Counted from the stretch's first letter, positions 53,064 through 62,442 are shown. The stretch is DNA of 64,000 bases from Oxalobacteraceae bacterium (GCA_003537575.1 DPRS01000009.1:1-64000), one strand, 5' to 3'. Made by a program: numbers and translations. The notes: generated by a model from the sequence alone, not told the origin.

Positions 53064-53810
53064 ATGGGTATTTCCGTCAACGGCATCGACATTACCGATG
53101 CCGCAATCGAAAGGGAGCTGCCGCATCATCAGGCGGCGGCCAACCCGTTGAAGCAAACGGTGCATGAACTGGTGCTGCGCACGCTGCTGCTGCAACAGGC
53201 CGAGCGGCTGGACATCCAGGGCGAGGATGACGACGTCAGGGTTGAACGCCTGCTCGAGCGCGAACTGCAGGTGCCGCACAGCGACCCGGCGGCATGCGAA
53301 CGCTACTACCGCAACAATCCGCAGATGTTTTCCAGCGGCGAGATGATCGAGGCGCGCCACATCTTGTTCCAGGTCACGCCTACTGCGCCGCTGGAGCTGC
53401 TGCGCGAAACTGCCGAAGCGATCCTGGTCGAACTGCAGGCCCGGCCGGACCGCTTCGGCGAACTGGCGGCGCAGTATTCGAATTGTTCTTCGGGCGCCGT
53501 CGGCGGCAGCCTCGGTCAGCTTTCGCGCGGCCAGACCGTGCCGGAATTCGAGCAATTCGCCTTTCGCCTGGAGCCGGGGCCGGTGGCTGAGCGCTTGCTG
53601 GAAACCCGTTTCGGCCTGCATATCGTGCAAGTGATGCGCCGCATCGAAGGCCGGCTGATTCCCTTCAACATGGTGGAGAACAGCATCGCCGACCACTTGC
53701 ACCGGCAAGCCTGGCAGCGCGCGTTGAATCAGTATCTGCAAATCCTGGCCGGTCAGGCCGATATCGAAGGCATCACGCTGGAAGGCGCGGAAACGCCGCT
53801 CGTTCAATAA
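53064..53810 (+). CDS. PpiC-type peptidyl-prolyl isomerase of the nar operon
   Basis: 248 residues, ATG after AGGAGAA, 25 bases behind narI. Parvulin domain at about 95-195 (EARHILFQVTP, FGELAAQYSNCSSGAVGGSLGQLSRGQTVPEFEQFAF split across these blocks, ETRFGLHIVQV). No signal peptide is visible, so it appears cytoplasmic. A parvulin follows narI in many Pseudomonas and Burkholderiales nar operons, presumably helping NarGHI assembly; direct evidence is thin. Confidence 0.9.
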   Translation: MGISVNGIDITDAAIERELPHHQAAANPLKQTVHELVLRTLLLQQAERLDIQGEDDDVRVERLLERELQVPHSDPAACERYYRNNPQMFSSGEMIEARHILFQVTPTAPLELLRETAEAILVELQARPDRFGELAAQYSNCSSGAVGGSLGQLSRGQTVPEFEQFAFRLEPGPVAERLLETRFGLHIVQVMRRIEGRLIPFNMVENSIADHLHRQAWQRALNQYLQILAGQADIEGITLEGAETPLVQ

Positions 53811-53827
53811 AGCCGGCCACGCCGGCC

Positions 53828-53849
53828 GGCTAGTCCGAAAGGACTAGCC
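53828..53849. promoter_or_regulatory. Paired CTAGTC elements forming a perfect hairpin upstream of moaA
   Basis: Arms GGCTAGTCC and GGACTAGCC around the loop GAAA: a 9-bp perfect stem with a GNRA tetraloop, 78 bases before moaA and 17 after the ppiC stop. No T-run follows. It could be two operator half-sites, an RNA 3' end, or both. GC-rich inverted arms (GCCGGC) lie just before it. Confidence 0.55.
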
Positions 53850-53927
53850 ACCTTAGCTCCTCATGCCAACTGGCAAATCATCGGGCGCTCAGTACAATCA
53901 AATCATTGACATACTTCGGGAGTAGCG

Positions 53928-54902
53928 ATGCTGACCGACCGCTTTGGCCGATCCATCGAGTACCTGCGCCTGTCGGTCACCGACCGTTGCGACCTGCGCT
54001 GCACTTACTGCATGCCCAAGGGCTTCAAGGGTTTCGAGGAACCGGCGCACTGGTTGAACTTCGATGAAATTGCGCGCCTGGTTGCCGCTTTCGCGCGGCT
54101 GGGCACTTCGCGGATCCGGCTGACCGGGGGCGAGCCGCTGTTACGCCGCAATCTGGCGCAATTGGCAGCCCGCATTGCCGGCACGCCCGGCATCCGCGAC
54201 TTGTCCCTGTCCACCAATGCCACGCGCCTGGCGCGCCACGCCGGCGAACTCAAGGCCGCTGGTGTTTCCCGCATCAACGTCAGCCTGGATTCACTGGACC
54301 GTGCCTGCATGGAGCAGATCACCGGGCGCGACAGTCATGCGCAGATCATGGCAGGCCTGGCCGCCGGCAAGGCCGCCGGCTTTGCGCCGATCAAGATCAA
54401 CATGGTTGCAATGCAGGGCGTCAACGACGATGAAATCGACGACATGGTGGCCTTCTGCATCGAGCAGGGATTCATCCTGCGCCTGATCGAAGCCATGCCA
54501 GTGGGCGACAGCGGCCGCAACGCCGGTTTCCTGGATTTGCGCGAAGTGCAGGCGCGGCTGCAAGCCAAGTTCGACCTGCGGCCGCAGGCACTGGAACTGG
54601 GCGGTGGCCCGGCCCGCTATCTGACTACGCCCAACGGCGATGCCAACATCGGTTTCATCACCGCCATGTCGCAGCACTTTTGCGCCACCTGCAACCGGGT
54701 GCGGCTGTCGGTCGACGGCACGCTGTACCTGTGCCTCGGCCAGGAAGAGAAATTCGAGTTCCGCCCACTGCTGCGCGGCGGCGCCAGCGATGCCGAACTG
54801 GAGGCGGCGATCTGCCAGGCCATCGAACTCAAGCCGCAACAGCATGATTTTCGCGAGCAGCCGCACAAAGTCGTGCGCTTCATGTCGCAAACCGGAGGCT
54901 AG
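53928..54902 (+). CDS. moaA: GTP 3',8-cyclase MoaA
   Basis: 324 residues. Radical SAM enzyme for the first step of molybdenum cofactor synthesis, serving NarG and NapA. N-terminal cluster C21, C25, C28 (CDLRCTYCMP); C-terminal cluster C252, C255, C269 (FCATCNRVR ... LYLC). It ends in the conserved Gly-Gly tail (TGG). ATG after CGGGAGTAG. A copy dedicated to the nar locus is common in denitrifiers; whether another copy exists elsewhere cannot be seen. Confidence 0.97.
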   Translation: MLTDRFGRSIEYLRLSVTDRCDLRCTYCMPKGFKGFEEPAHWLNFDEIARLVAAFARLGTSRIRLTGGEPLLRRNLAQLAARIAGTPGIRDLSLSTNATRLARHAGELKAAGVSRINVSLDSLDRACMEQITGRDSHAQIMAGLAAGKAAGFAPIKINMVAMQGVNDDEIDDMVAFCIEQGFILRLIEAMPVGDSGRNAGFLDLREVQARLQAKFDLRPQALELGGGPARYLTTPNGDANIGFITAMSQHFCATCNRVRLSVDGTLYLCLGQEEKFEFRPLLRGGASDAELEAAICQAIELKPQQHDFREQPHKVVRFMSQTGG

Positions 54903-54904
54903 TC

Positions 54905-55564
54905 ATGCAGGAGATCGAAAAATTCATTCGCGGCTTCAACCGCTTCCAGCAGCAGTATCTGAGCGAATCGGCCCGGTTCGACAACTTGCGCCGCGGCCAG
55001 CAGCCTGGCACGCTGATCATCGGTTGCTGTGATTCGCGCGTCGACCCGGCGCTGTTGACGGGGAGCGATCCAGGCGACTTGTTCGTGGTGCGCAACATCG
55101 CCAACCTGGTACCGCCCTGCACGCCGGATGCGCCACCGGGCGTGACTTCAGCGATCGAATTCGCCGTGTGCAGCCTGGAAGTGGCGCGCATCATCGTGCT
55201 CGGCCACGCCGGCTGCGGCGGCATCCGCGCCCTGATGGCGCCGCGCCGGCTGGCCGAGGAAACCGATTTCGTCGGGCGCTGGATGCGCATCGCAGAGCCG
55301 GTGCGGCAAAGGGTGCTGAACGAATTGCATCACAAGACCGCCGATGCGCAGAACAAGGCATGCGAGCTGGCCAGCATCCTGCATTCGCTTGACAATCTGC
55401 TGACCTATCCCTGGATAAGGCGGCGGGTCGATGCGGGCAAGCTGGTGCTGCACGGCTGGTACTTCGATATCGGGTCCGGCGCCTTGCTCGCCTATTCGTC
55501 GCGCAAGCAGGAATTCCTGCCGCTGGTTTGCGCCCTGGACGCGGAGAGCGCGGCAGCGGCGTGA
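54905..55564 (+). CDS. Beta-class carbonic anhydrase
   Basis: 219 residues, starting 2 bases after the moaA stop, so co-transcribed with it. Interconverts CO2 and bicarbonate. Zinc ligands C42, H101 and C104 (CCDSRVDP, LGHAGCGG), with the D43-R45 dyad of the active type. No signal peptide: cytoplasmic. Its place between moaA and narXL is unusual; bicarbonate or pH balance during nitrate respiration is a guess. A CTAGTC copy (54899-54904) overlaps the moaA stop. Confidence 0.93.
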   Translation: MQEIEKFIRGFNRFQQQYLSESARFDNLRRGQQPGTLIIGCCDSRVDPALLTGSDPGDLFVVRNIANLVPPCTPDAPPGVTSAIEFAVCSLEVARIIVLGHAGCGGIRALMAPRRLAEETDFVGRWMRIAEPVRQRVLNELHHKTADAQNKACELASILHSLDNLLTYPWIRRRVDAGKLVLHGWYFDIGSGALLAYSSRKQEFLPLVCALDAESAAAA

Positions 55565-55605
55565 TATTCCGACATGAAGCCGCCGTATCGCGCATTGCCT
55601 GCCGG

Positions 55606-55611
55606 TATAAT
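55606..55611 (+). promoter_or_regulatory. Candidate -10 box for narX
   Basis: TATAAT, 46 bases before the narX ATG; no convincing -35 at the right distance. No CTAGTC element is seen in this gap. Confidence 0.3.
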
Positions 55612-55657
55612 GCAGACCGAGACAGGGCGCCAGGATCCCTGCCAATGGAGGCCTGTC

Positions 55658-57601
55658 ATGCCGTTTGATGCCGTTTTGCCCGCTTCGAGTCGCCTGTCGT
55701 CCAAGATCGTCGGGGCGCTCCTGGGATTCCTTCTGCTGGCACTCACAGCCATCGGGGCCACGCTTTATCTCTCGTGGCAGCTCGAAGGCAGCTCGGCCGC
55801 GATCAATGAGGCCGGCACCCTGCGCATGCATAGCTACCGGCTGTCAATGCTGCTGTCGCGCCTGTCGGGCGATCCGGCGGATTCAGGCATGCGCCAGTCG
55901 GTCGAGGAAGAATTGCAGGCGATCGACGCGACATTCTCGCGGCTCGACAAGGGCGATCCGCAGCGGCCGCTGCTGTTGCCGCCGGCCGCTGCGATCCGCG
56001 CATCCTTTGACGATGTATCCGCGCGCTGGCAGACCAGCTTGCGGCCGCTGGCGACTGCCATGCTGATCGGTACGCCCGATGCCGTTCTGGCGGCCTGGCC
56101 GCGATATCAGCACGAGGTGGAAGGCTTTGTGCATCAGGCCGACCAGCTGGTGCAATCGATCGAGCGTGACAGCGAATTGCGCACCTTCTGGCTGCGTTCC
56201 TCGCAAATGACGCTGATCGCTCTCGCAGTCAGCGGCACGGTGGCGATGATATACCTGATGTTCATGCTCATCGTGAATCCGGTTTCCAAACTTCAGCAAG
56301 GCATGAAACGCATGGCGTCACGGGATTTCGACGTGCGCCTGGCGGTGGAGAGCCGCGACGAATTCGGCCAGCTGAGCCAGGGTTTCAACAAGATGGCGGA
56401 TCGCTTGCAGGACTTGTACGCCAACCTGGAAGAGCGGGTGCAGATAAAAACCGCGGCGCTGGCTGCGCAGAACCAGGAGTTGGCATTATTGTATGACAGC
56501 GCCGCATTTCTCCAGCTGCCGCAAACCCTGGAATGCATTTGCGAAGGTTTCCTGACGCGCATTCGTCAGTATTTCGATGCTGACGGCGGCTCCGTGCGCG
56601 TGCTCGACCACCGCAACAGCAATGTGCATCTGGTGGTGCATCAGGGCATATCCGATGAATTGATCGAGACCGAGCGCTGCCTGAAGGTGGGCGATTGCCT
56701 GTGCGGCGAAGCGGTTGAAAAGAAAATCACGGTGGTGCACGATTTAAGCAAGCTGGATGCGCCGCATCGTCTGCCATGCCATCGTGAAGGATTCGCAACG
56801 GTGTCGGTCTTTCATATCCATGCGCACCAACAGCATCTGGGCATTTTTAACCTGCATTTCCGCAAACAGAAATCTTTTACCGAGCATGAAAAAGCATTGC
56901 TCGCCACCCTCGGCCAGCTGCTCGGCATTGCCATCGAAAACTTGCGATTGGCCAATCGCGAGCGCGAAATGGCCATTTCGGAAGAACGCAACCTGGTGGC
57001 GCAAGGCTTGCATGACAGCATTGCACAAGGCCTCACTTTCCTGAATATCCAGGTGCAGATGCTGGATGATTCTTTGCAGGCCGGCAAATCTGAGGATGCC
57101 GCCGCCATCGTCCCGGCCTTGCGCGCCGGCGTGCAAGAAAGCTATGAAGACGTGCGCGAGCTGCTGCTCAATTTCCGCGCCCGCCTGGCAGAGGACGATT
57201 TGCTTGGCGCCTTGCGCTCCACCGTGGAAAAGTTCCGCCGCCAGACCGGCATCGATGTCGAACTGTACGCCGAAGGCAATGGCGCGCCTTTTCCGCGCGA
57301 GCAGCAATTGCAGGTCTTGTTCATCGTGCAGGAAGCGTTGTCGAATATCCGCAAGCATGCGGCGGCGACCCAGGTAAGGCTGAGCCTGGGCGACCACCAG
57401 GATTTTTCCTTGTCGATCGAGGATAATGGCGTCGGCTTCGACGCCCAGGCGCTGGCGCAAAAGGGCGAAGGCCATGTCGGCTTGAACATCATGCGCGAAC
57501 GGGCGCAACGGATTGGCGCCGAGCTCGCCATCAGCTCAAGCCCGGGGCAGGGCACGAAGGTGTTGTTGCGTCTCCTGCAGCAACAGCGGCGCGCCGCCTG
57601 A
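55658..57601 (+). CDS. narX: Nitrate/nitrite sensor histidine kinase NarX
   Basis: 647 residues from ATG 55658, six bases after GGAGG; upstream in-frame starts lack a ribosome-binding site. Membrane helices at about 17-39 and 185-207 enclose the periplasmic sensor, whose P-box AINEAGTLRMHSYRLS (48-63) closely matches the nitrate-binding helix of E. coli NarX. Then HAMP (205-255), a GAF-like module with six Cys (293, 295, 341, 347, 349, 374), HisKA_3 with H452 in QGLHDSIAQGL, and HATPase. narL follows 24 bases later. Confidence 0.95.
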   Translation: MPFDAVLPASSRLSSKIVGALLGFLLLALTAIGATLYLSWQLEGSSAAINEAGTLRMHSYRLSMLLSRLSGDPADSGMRQSVEEELQAIDATFSRLDKGDPQRPLLLPPAAAIRASFDDVSARWQTSLRPLATAMLIGTPDAVLAAWPRYQHEVEGFVHQADQLVQSIERDSELRTFWLRSSQMTLIALAVSGTVAMIYLMFMLIVNPVSKLQQGMKRMASRDFDVRLAVESRDEFGQLSQGFNKMADRLQDLYANLEERVQIKTAALAAQNQELALLYDSAAFLQLPQTLECICEGFLTRIRQYFDADGGSVRVLDHRNSNVHLVVHQGISDELIETERCLKVGDCLCGEAVEKKITVVHDLSKLDAPHRLPCHREGFATVSVFHIHAHQQHLGIFNLHFRKQKSFTEHEKALLATLGQLLGIAIENLRLANREREMAISEERNLVAQGLHDSIAQGLTFLNIQVQMLDDSLQAGKSEDAAAIVPALRAGVQESYEDVRELLLNFRARLAEDDLLGALRSTVEKFRRQTGIDVELYAEGNGAPFPREQQLQVLFIVQEALSNIRKHAAATQVRLSLGDHQDFSLSIEDNGVGFDAQALAQKGEGHVGLNIMRERAQRIGAELAISSSPGQGTKVLLRLLQQQRRAA

Positions 57602-57625
57602 TGAATTGTTATACTGGGTTAATAT

Positions 57626-58306
57626 ATGGAACCGACTTCTACGCCGATTACCGTTTTGCTGGTGGATGACCACACCCTGTTCCGCAGCGGCATACGCTCG
57701 CTGCTGCAGCGGCATGCGGATTTTACCGTGCTCGGCGAGGCGTCCGACGGCATCGAGGGCATCAAGCGCGCCAAGCAGCTGCAGCCGGACGTGGTGCTGC
57801 TGGACCTGAACATGCCGGGCATGTCGGGCGTCGAAACCCTGCAGCTGTTGCTGCAGGATCGCCCTGGCATGGCGGTCATCATGCTGACCGTGTCCGAAGA
57901 GGCGGAAGATCTGGCACTGGCGCTGCAGTCAGGCGCGCGCGGCTATCTGATCAAGAACATCGATGCCGATTACCTGGTGCGCGCCATCCGCCGCGCCGCC
58001 GCTGGTGAATCGGTGCTGGCCGAATCGATGGCTTCCAAGCTGGTGGCGCACATGCAGGGGAGCGCGGCGAAAAAGGCGGCGCCGCCGTCCGAACTCGACA
58101 AGCTCACGCCGCGCGAGCGCGAGATCCTGTCTTGCCTGGCGCGCGGCGAGAGCAACAAGACAATCGCCCGCACGCTGGACGTGGCCGAAAGCACGGTCAA
58201 GATCCATGTCCAGAACGTTCTCAAGAAACTCAATCTCTCCAGTCGGGTGCAGGCAGCCGTATTCGCCGTCGCCCACGGGATATCCGGCACATTGGAAAAA
58301 TCCTGA
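57626..58306 (+). CDS. narL: Nitrate response regulator NarL
   Basis: 226 residues. Receiver domain 8-125 with D14/D15, phospho-acceptor D60, T88 and K109; LuxR-type helix-turn-helix about 160-222 (LTPREREILSCLARGESNKTIA, TVKIHVQNVLKKL). Partner of NarX. It should activate nar and modulate nap; I see no clear classical heptamer (TACYYMT) pairs in the nar promoters, whereas a CTAGTC element is present at most of them. Confidence 0.95.
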   Translation: MEPTSTPITVLLVDDHTLFRSGIRSLLQRHADFTVLGEASDGIEGIKRAKQLQPDVVLLDLNMPGMSGVETLQLLLQDRPGMAVIMLTVSEEAEDLALALQSGARGYLIKNIDADYLVRAIRRAAAGESVLAESMASKLVAHMQGSAAKKAAPPSELDKLTPREREILSCLARGESNKTIARTLDVAESTVKIHVQNVLKKLNLSSRVQAAVFAVAHGISGTLEKS

Positions 58307-58662
58307 GGCACCTGTGGCGCTGCAGTGACTCATACAGCGCTTTACCGTCGACCAGTTCGAAATGACTAGTACTTTCGAACTAGAAGGAAGCGGCGAACTA
58401 GTCCTTTTTGCTTATTGCTATTAAGCAATAAAATGATTATCGTTTATATCCTGCTAAAACAGCAGCACTTCGACACTGGTTCGTGCATCCCTGCCGTGCC
58501 ATGCTGGCCCCCACGCCAAACGGCGGGTCCTCAGGCGTCGATCAACAGGCTGGCAAACGCTCGCACGGAAACTAACGATGACTGGAAAGAATATCAAGAC
58601 GCTCTGCGGCTGCTGTTCCTTGCCGCCGGACGCGCTGTCGGCATGAAGGATTGACAATTCCA
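58307..58662. other. 356-bp intergenic region after narL
   Basis: No credible gene. Its first 130 bases hold three CTAG elements, a GTTCGAAA / TTTCGAAC hairpin and the inverted repeat TTATTGCT / AGCAATAA (58412-58431). The rest, to the start of the GGDEF-EAL gene, is featureless by eye. Probably the control region of that gene. Confidence 0.5.
58355..58404. promoter_or_regulatory. Cluster of three CTAG elements upstream of the GGDEF-EAL gene
   Basis: GACTAGT (58364-58370) sits in the loop of a perfect 8-bp stem GTTCGAAA / TTTCGAAC (58355-58380); GAACTAG (58377-58383) and GAACTAGTCC (58395-58404) follow. Spacing of the CTAG centres is 15 and 18 bases. Confidence 0.5.
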
Positions 58663-61600
58663 ATGACCGCGGCTGATTCCACAAACGGGAGAGCACGCTG
58701 GCTATCCTGGCTGTTTTTACTGGCGGGATTGCTGGCAACCGGCATCGCTTATGAACGGGTCAACCACCTGGTCCAGCAGGAAGTATCGGCTCAGCTCGAT
58801 GCCCGCGCCAAAGAAGCGAAATTCAGCGTGGAGCGGCAGGTTAGCGCTTATACCGAAGTCTTGCGCGGCTTGCAGGCGCAATTCGTCGCCGATGCAAATT
58901 TATCCCGCGCCACCTTCCACAAGGTGGCCGCGTCGCTTCATCTGGAGAGCCGCCTGCCTGGCATCCAGGCGGTGGGCTTCAGTCCCCGGGTGGCGCCCCA
59001 GGAACGGGCTGCGTTCGCCGAGGCCCTGAAGGGCGTGGCCGGGTCAGCCGGCGTCGCTTCTTCCGCCTGGACGACGGCGTCGATGCCGGCAGCCGGGGCA
59101 TCCTTTATCGTGCAGTTTATCGAGCCGTTGGAAAAGAATCAGGGCGGCTTCGGCTACGACCAGCTGATGGAGCCGAAGCGGCGCATCGCCATCGAAAAGG
59201 CGCGCGACACCGGCGAGCTGGCCAGCAGCGGCCGGGTGCGGCTGTTCATCGAGCCGGGCAACGTTGATGGCCTGGTGTTTTTCCTGCCGGTCTATCGTGG
59301 CGGCGATGTGCCTGCCTCGCTTGCGGCGCGCCGTGAGCGCATCGTGGGTGTTGTATTCCTGGCGGTGCGGGTCGATGAAGTCTTGCGCAGCGTATTCGGC
59401 CCCGAATTGCTGAATACGCTGGACATCGAGATTTACGACATGAACGGCAATGAAACGGCATCCACGCTGCTCGACGGGCGCAACCTGATATTCGACAGCG
59501 GCGCATATCGGGGCGCCCGCCGGCTGCATGCGCCGGAACTCATTCGCCCGTTGAGCCGCTCCATGCAGCTGCCGTTCAGCGGCAGCACCTGGCAGCTGGA
59601 AGTGACGGCGCTGCCGAATTTCGTCGGCCGTTCGCAATCCTGGCTGCCGTATATCGCGGCACTGGCCAGCTCACTGCTCAGCCTGATGGTGTTTTTCATC
59701 ATGCGCTATCTCGACCTGACCCGCCACAAATCCGATGCACGGGCGGAAAAAGCCGAGCATTCGCTCAATTCCAGGGAAAGGCAGCTGGCCAAAATCAGCG
59801 GCTCGATCGATGCCGTGCTGTGGACCTTCAATCTGCTCGACAGAAAAATCGAGTATGTCAGTCCCGCCGTCGAGCGCGTCTACGGACGTCCGGCGGATGC
59901 TTTCTATGCCAATCCGATGCTGTGGACGGACTGCATTCATCTCGCCGATCGAAAACAGGCGATCGACACCTTCAAGACCATTGAGCAGACCGGCAGGGAA
60001 GTGCTGCAGCTTCGCATCATCCGCCCGGATGGCGAAGTGCGCTGGATTCGCTACGAAGCGCATTTCATTGCCGCCGATTCCGCCGGCGCCGGACGCATCG
60101 ATGCCGTGTGCAACGACATCACCCAGCAGCACCTGCTGGAAGAGTCGCAGCATCGGCACATCCGCGCATTGCGGGCGATTCATCAGTGCGAGGAGCGGAT
60201 CGCCGCAGCGGAAGCCGAAGATGCGCTTTTGCAGGGAATTTGCGACATCGCCGTCAGGGCCGGCTACCGCATGGCCTGGGCAGGCATGGTGCGGACGGAC
60301 GGCGGCGGAATCGCGCTGGCCGGCATCGCCGGCGATCATCAGGATTACCTTGCGTCGATCGAGACGGCGCTGGCGGCGGGCGGCGATGGCATGGCCACCA
60401 TCGGCGAGGCGTTGCGCAGCAATCGGCCCGTGATCGCCAATGATTTCAGCCACGATCCTCGGCTGGCGCCCTGGCGGCAAGAGGCAATGCGCTGCGGCTT
60501 CAATTCCAAGATTGCGCTGCCCCTGGTCGGCGCGCAAAGCCTGATCGGCATCGTCAACGTCTACGCATCCGAGGAAAACGCATTCGATGCCGAGGAAATG
60601 GAATTGCTGGCCGGCCTTGCGCAACGCGTGGCAATCGCCATCGAATCGCTGCGCAACCGGGTGCAGCGGCAAGCGGCTGAGGGCGCGCTGCGACTGCGGC
60701 AGCGCGCCATCGAAGCCAGCGCCAATGCGATCATCATCACCAGCGCGACCCGGCCCGGCTACCCGGTCGAGTATGTCAATCCGGCTTTCGAACGCATGAC
60801 CGGCTATTCGTTTGCCGAAATGGCGGGGCAAAGCCTGGCGCTGCTGCATCGGGACGATGTTGATCAGCCAGGGCTGGCGGAAATCCGCGCAGTCACGCAG
60901 GAGCGGCGCTCCGGCTATGCCAGGCTGCGCAATTACCGCAAGGATGGCACGCTGTTCTGGAGCGAGGTGTATATCGCACCGGTCAAGGATGAGGCGGGCG
61001 TGGTTACGCACTTCGTCGCCGCCAAGTACGATGTCACCGAAACCAAGCGCTACCAGGACGAGCTCGAATTCCAGGCCAGCCATGATGCCTTGACCGGCCT
61101 GGCCAACCGGTCCTTGTTGAAGGACCGTCTGGTCCAGGCCATCGCCCATGCCGGGCGCTATGGCGAAGTATTCTGGGTGGTGTTCATCGATCTGGACCGC
61201 TTCAAGTTCGTCAATGACTCGCTTGGCCATTCGACCGGCGACACGGTCCTGAAGGAAGTGGCATCCCGCTTGAAAGGAGCCTTACGCGATACCGATACGG
61301 TGGCCCGGAATGGCGGCGACGAATTCGTCCTGATCCTGTCCGGACATCACGGCGAATGCCAGCGTGCTGCCACCGTGCAGCGCGTCATGGAAGCGATCTC
61401 CCGGCCGCTGTCCATCGACGATCGCGAATTCTACGTCGGCTGCAGCGCAGGCATTGCGGTCTATCCGGACGACGGCAAGGATGCGGATGCGCTGATCAAG
61501 CATGCCGATGTGGCAATGTACCGCGCCAAGGAATGCGGCCGCAACAATTTCCAGTTCTATACGGCCGATATGAATGAAGAGGCGCTGGAGCGCCTGCATC

Positions 61601-62424
61601 TGGAAAGCGATTTGCGCCATGCGATCGACCGCAACGAGCTGGTGCTGCATTATCAGCCGCAGGTATGCCTGCGCACCGGCCGGATTGTCGGCATCGAAGC
61701 CCTGGTGCGCTGGCAGCACCCTCGTCTGGGACTGGTTGCGCCAGGCCGTTTCATCGGCCTGGCTGAGGAAACCGGCTTGATCGTGCCGATCGGCAAATGG
61801 ATATTGCGCACTGCTTGCCGGCAGACCAAGCTTTGGCATCTGGCTGGTCTGGGCGATTTGCGTGTCGCAGTCAACCTGTCGGCGCGGCAGTTTGCCGAAA
61901 AAGATTTGGGACAATCGATCATGGCAGTCCTGGACGAGGCCGGGCTGGAGTCGCGGCATCTCGAAATCGAACTGACCGAAAGCCTGGTCATGAAAAATGT
62001 CGAATACACCATCGGCGTGCTGCGGGAATTGAAGGCGCGCGGCTTGCAATTGTCGGTCGACGATTTTGGCACCGGCTATTCCAGTCTGTCATATCTGAAG
62101 CGATTCCCGATCGACGTATTGAAAATCGATCAATCCTTCGTGCGCGACATTGCCAATAGCCCGGATGATGCCGCCATTGTCCGCTCAATCATTTCGCTGG
62201 CGCACAGTCTGCGGCTGCACGTCATTGCCGAAGGCGTCGAAACGCCCGAGCAGCTGGCATATCTGCGGCATCATCGCTGCGAACAAATGCAGGGTTATTT
62301 CTTCAGCCGGCCACTGCCTGCCCCGCAGCTCGAAGCAATGCTCAGGGAGGGTAAATCGCTGGACGCGGAACATCTTCTTGATCCGCCGGCAAGCGAATTC
62401 GCCGCACCGGCGCTGTGCCAATGA
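58663..62424 (+). CDS. CHASE-PAS-GAF-PAS-GGDEF-EAL signalling protein
   Basis: 1253 residues from ATG 58663 (AAGGA 12 bases upstream; an adjacent TTG is less likely). Membrane helices at about 12-30 and 325-347 enclose a CHASE sensor domain. Then PAS (about 375-490), GAF (520-665), PAS-PAC (685-800), GGDEF and EAL. The cyclase site GGDEF (884-888) and the inhibitory I-site RDTD five residues before it are intact; the EAL site has E1012 (IEALVRW), ELTES, DDFGTGYSSLSYLK, KIDQSFV and EGVET, so both activities look possible. It makes or degrades c-di-GMP at the inner membrane. Position after narXL and the upstream CTAG cluster suggest nitrate control. Confidence 0.9.
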   Translation: MTAADSTNGRARWLSWLFLLAGLLATGIAYERVNHLVQQEVSAQLDARAKEAKFSVERQVSAYTEVLRGLQAQFVADANLSRATFHKVAASLHLESRLPGIQAVGFSPRVAPQERAAFAEALKGVAGSAGVASSAWTTASMPAAGASFIVQFIEPLEKNQGGFGYDQLMEPKRRIAIEKARDTGELASSGRVRLFIEPGNVDGLVFFLPVYRGGDVPASLAARRERIVGVVFLAVRVDEVLRSVFGPELLNTLDIEIYDMNGNETASTLLDGRNLIFDSGAYRGARRLHAPELIRPLSRSMQLPFSGSTWQLEVTALPNFVGRSQSWLPYIAALASSLLSLMVFFIMRYLDLTRHKSDARAEKAEHSLNSRERQLAKISGSIDAVLWTFNLLDRKIEYVSPAVERVYGRPADAFYANPMLWTDCIHLADRKQAIDTFKTIEQTGREVLQLRIIRPDGEVRWIRYEAHFIAADSAGAGRIDAVCNDITQQHLLEESQHRHIRALRAIHQCEERIAAAEAEDALLQGICDIAVRAGYRMAWAGMVRTDGGGIALAGIAGDHQDYLASIETALAAGGDGMATIGEALRSNRPVIANDFSHDPRLAPWRQEAMRCGFNSKIALPLVGAQSLIGIVNVYASEENAFDAEEMELLAGLAQRVAIAIESLRNRVQRQAAEGALRLRQRAIEASANAIIITSATRPGYPVEYVNPAFERMTGYSFAEMAGQSLALLHRDDVDQPGLAEIRAVTQERRSGYARLRNYRKDGTLFWSEVYIAPVKDEAGVVTHFVAAKYDVTETKRYQDELEFQASHDALTGLANRSLLKDRLVQAIAHAGRYGEVFWVVFIDLDRFKFVNDSLGHSTGDTVLKEVASRLKGALRDTDTVARNGGDEFVLILSGHHGECQRAATVQRVMEAISRPLSIDDREFYVGCSAGIAVYPDDGKDADALIKHADVAMYRAKECGRNNFQFYTADMNEEALERLHLESDLRHAIDRNELVLHYQPQVCLRTGRIVGIEALVRWQHPRLGLVAPGRFIGLAEETGLIVPIGKWILRTACRQTKLWHLAGLGDLRVAVNLSARQFAEKDLGQSIMAVLDEAGLESRHLEIELTESLVMKNVEYTIGVLRELKARGLQLSVDDFGTGYSSLSYLKRFPIDVLKIDQSFVRDIANSPDDAAIVRSIISLAHSLRLHVIAEGVETPEQLAYLRHHRCEQMQGYFFSRPLPAPQLEAMLREGKSLDAEHLLDPPASEFAAPALCQ

Positions 62425-62442
62425 CGGCATATGCCATCGTTC

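Noticed and set aside
58415..58654. Plus-strand frame of 79 codons between narL and the GGDEF-EAL gene
   Set aside because: Starts at TTG inside an inverted repeat without a ribosome-binding site; the translation looks random.
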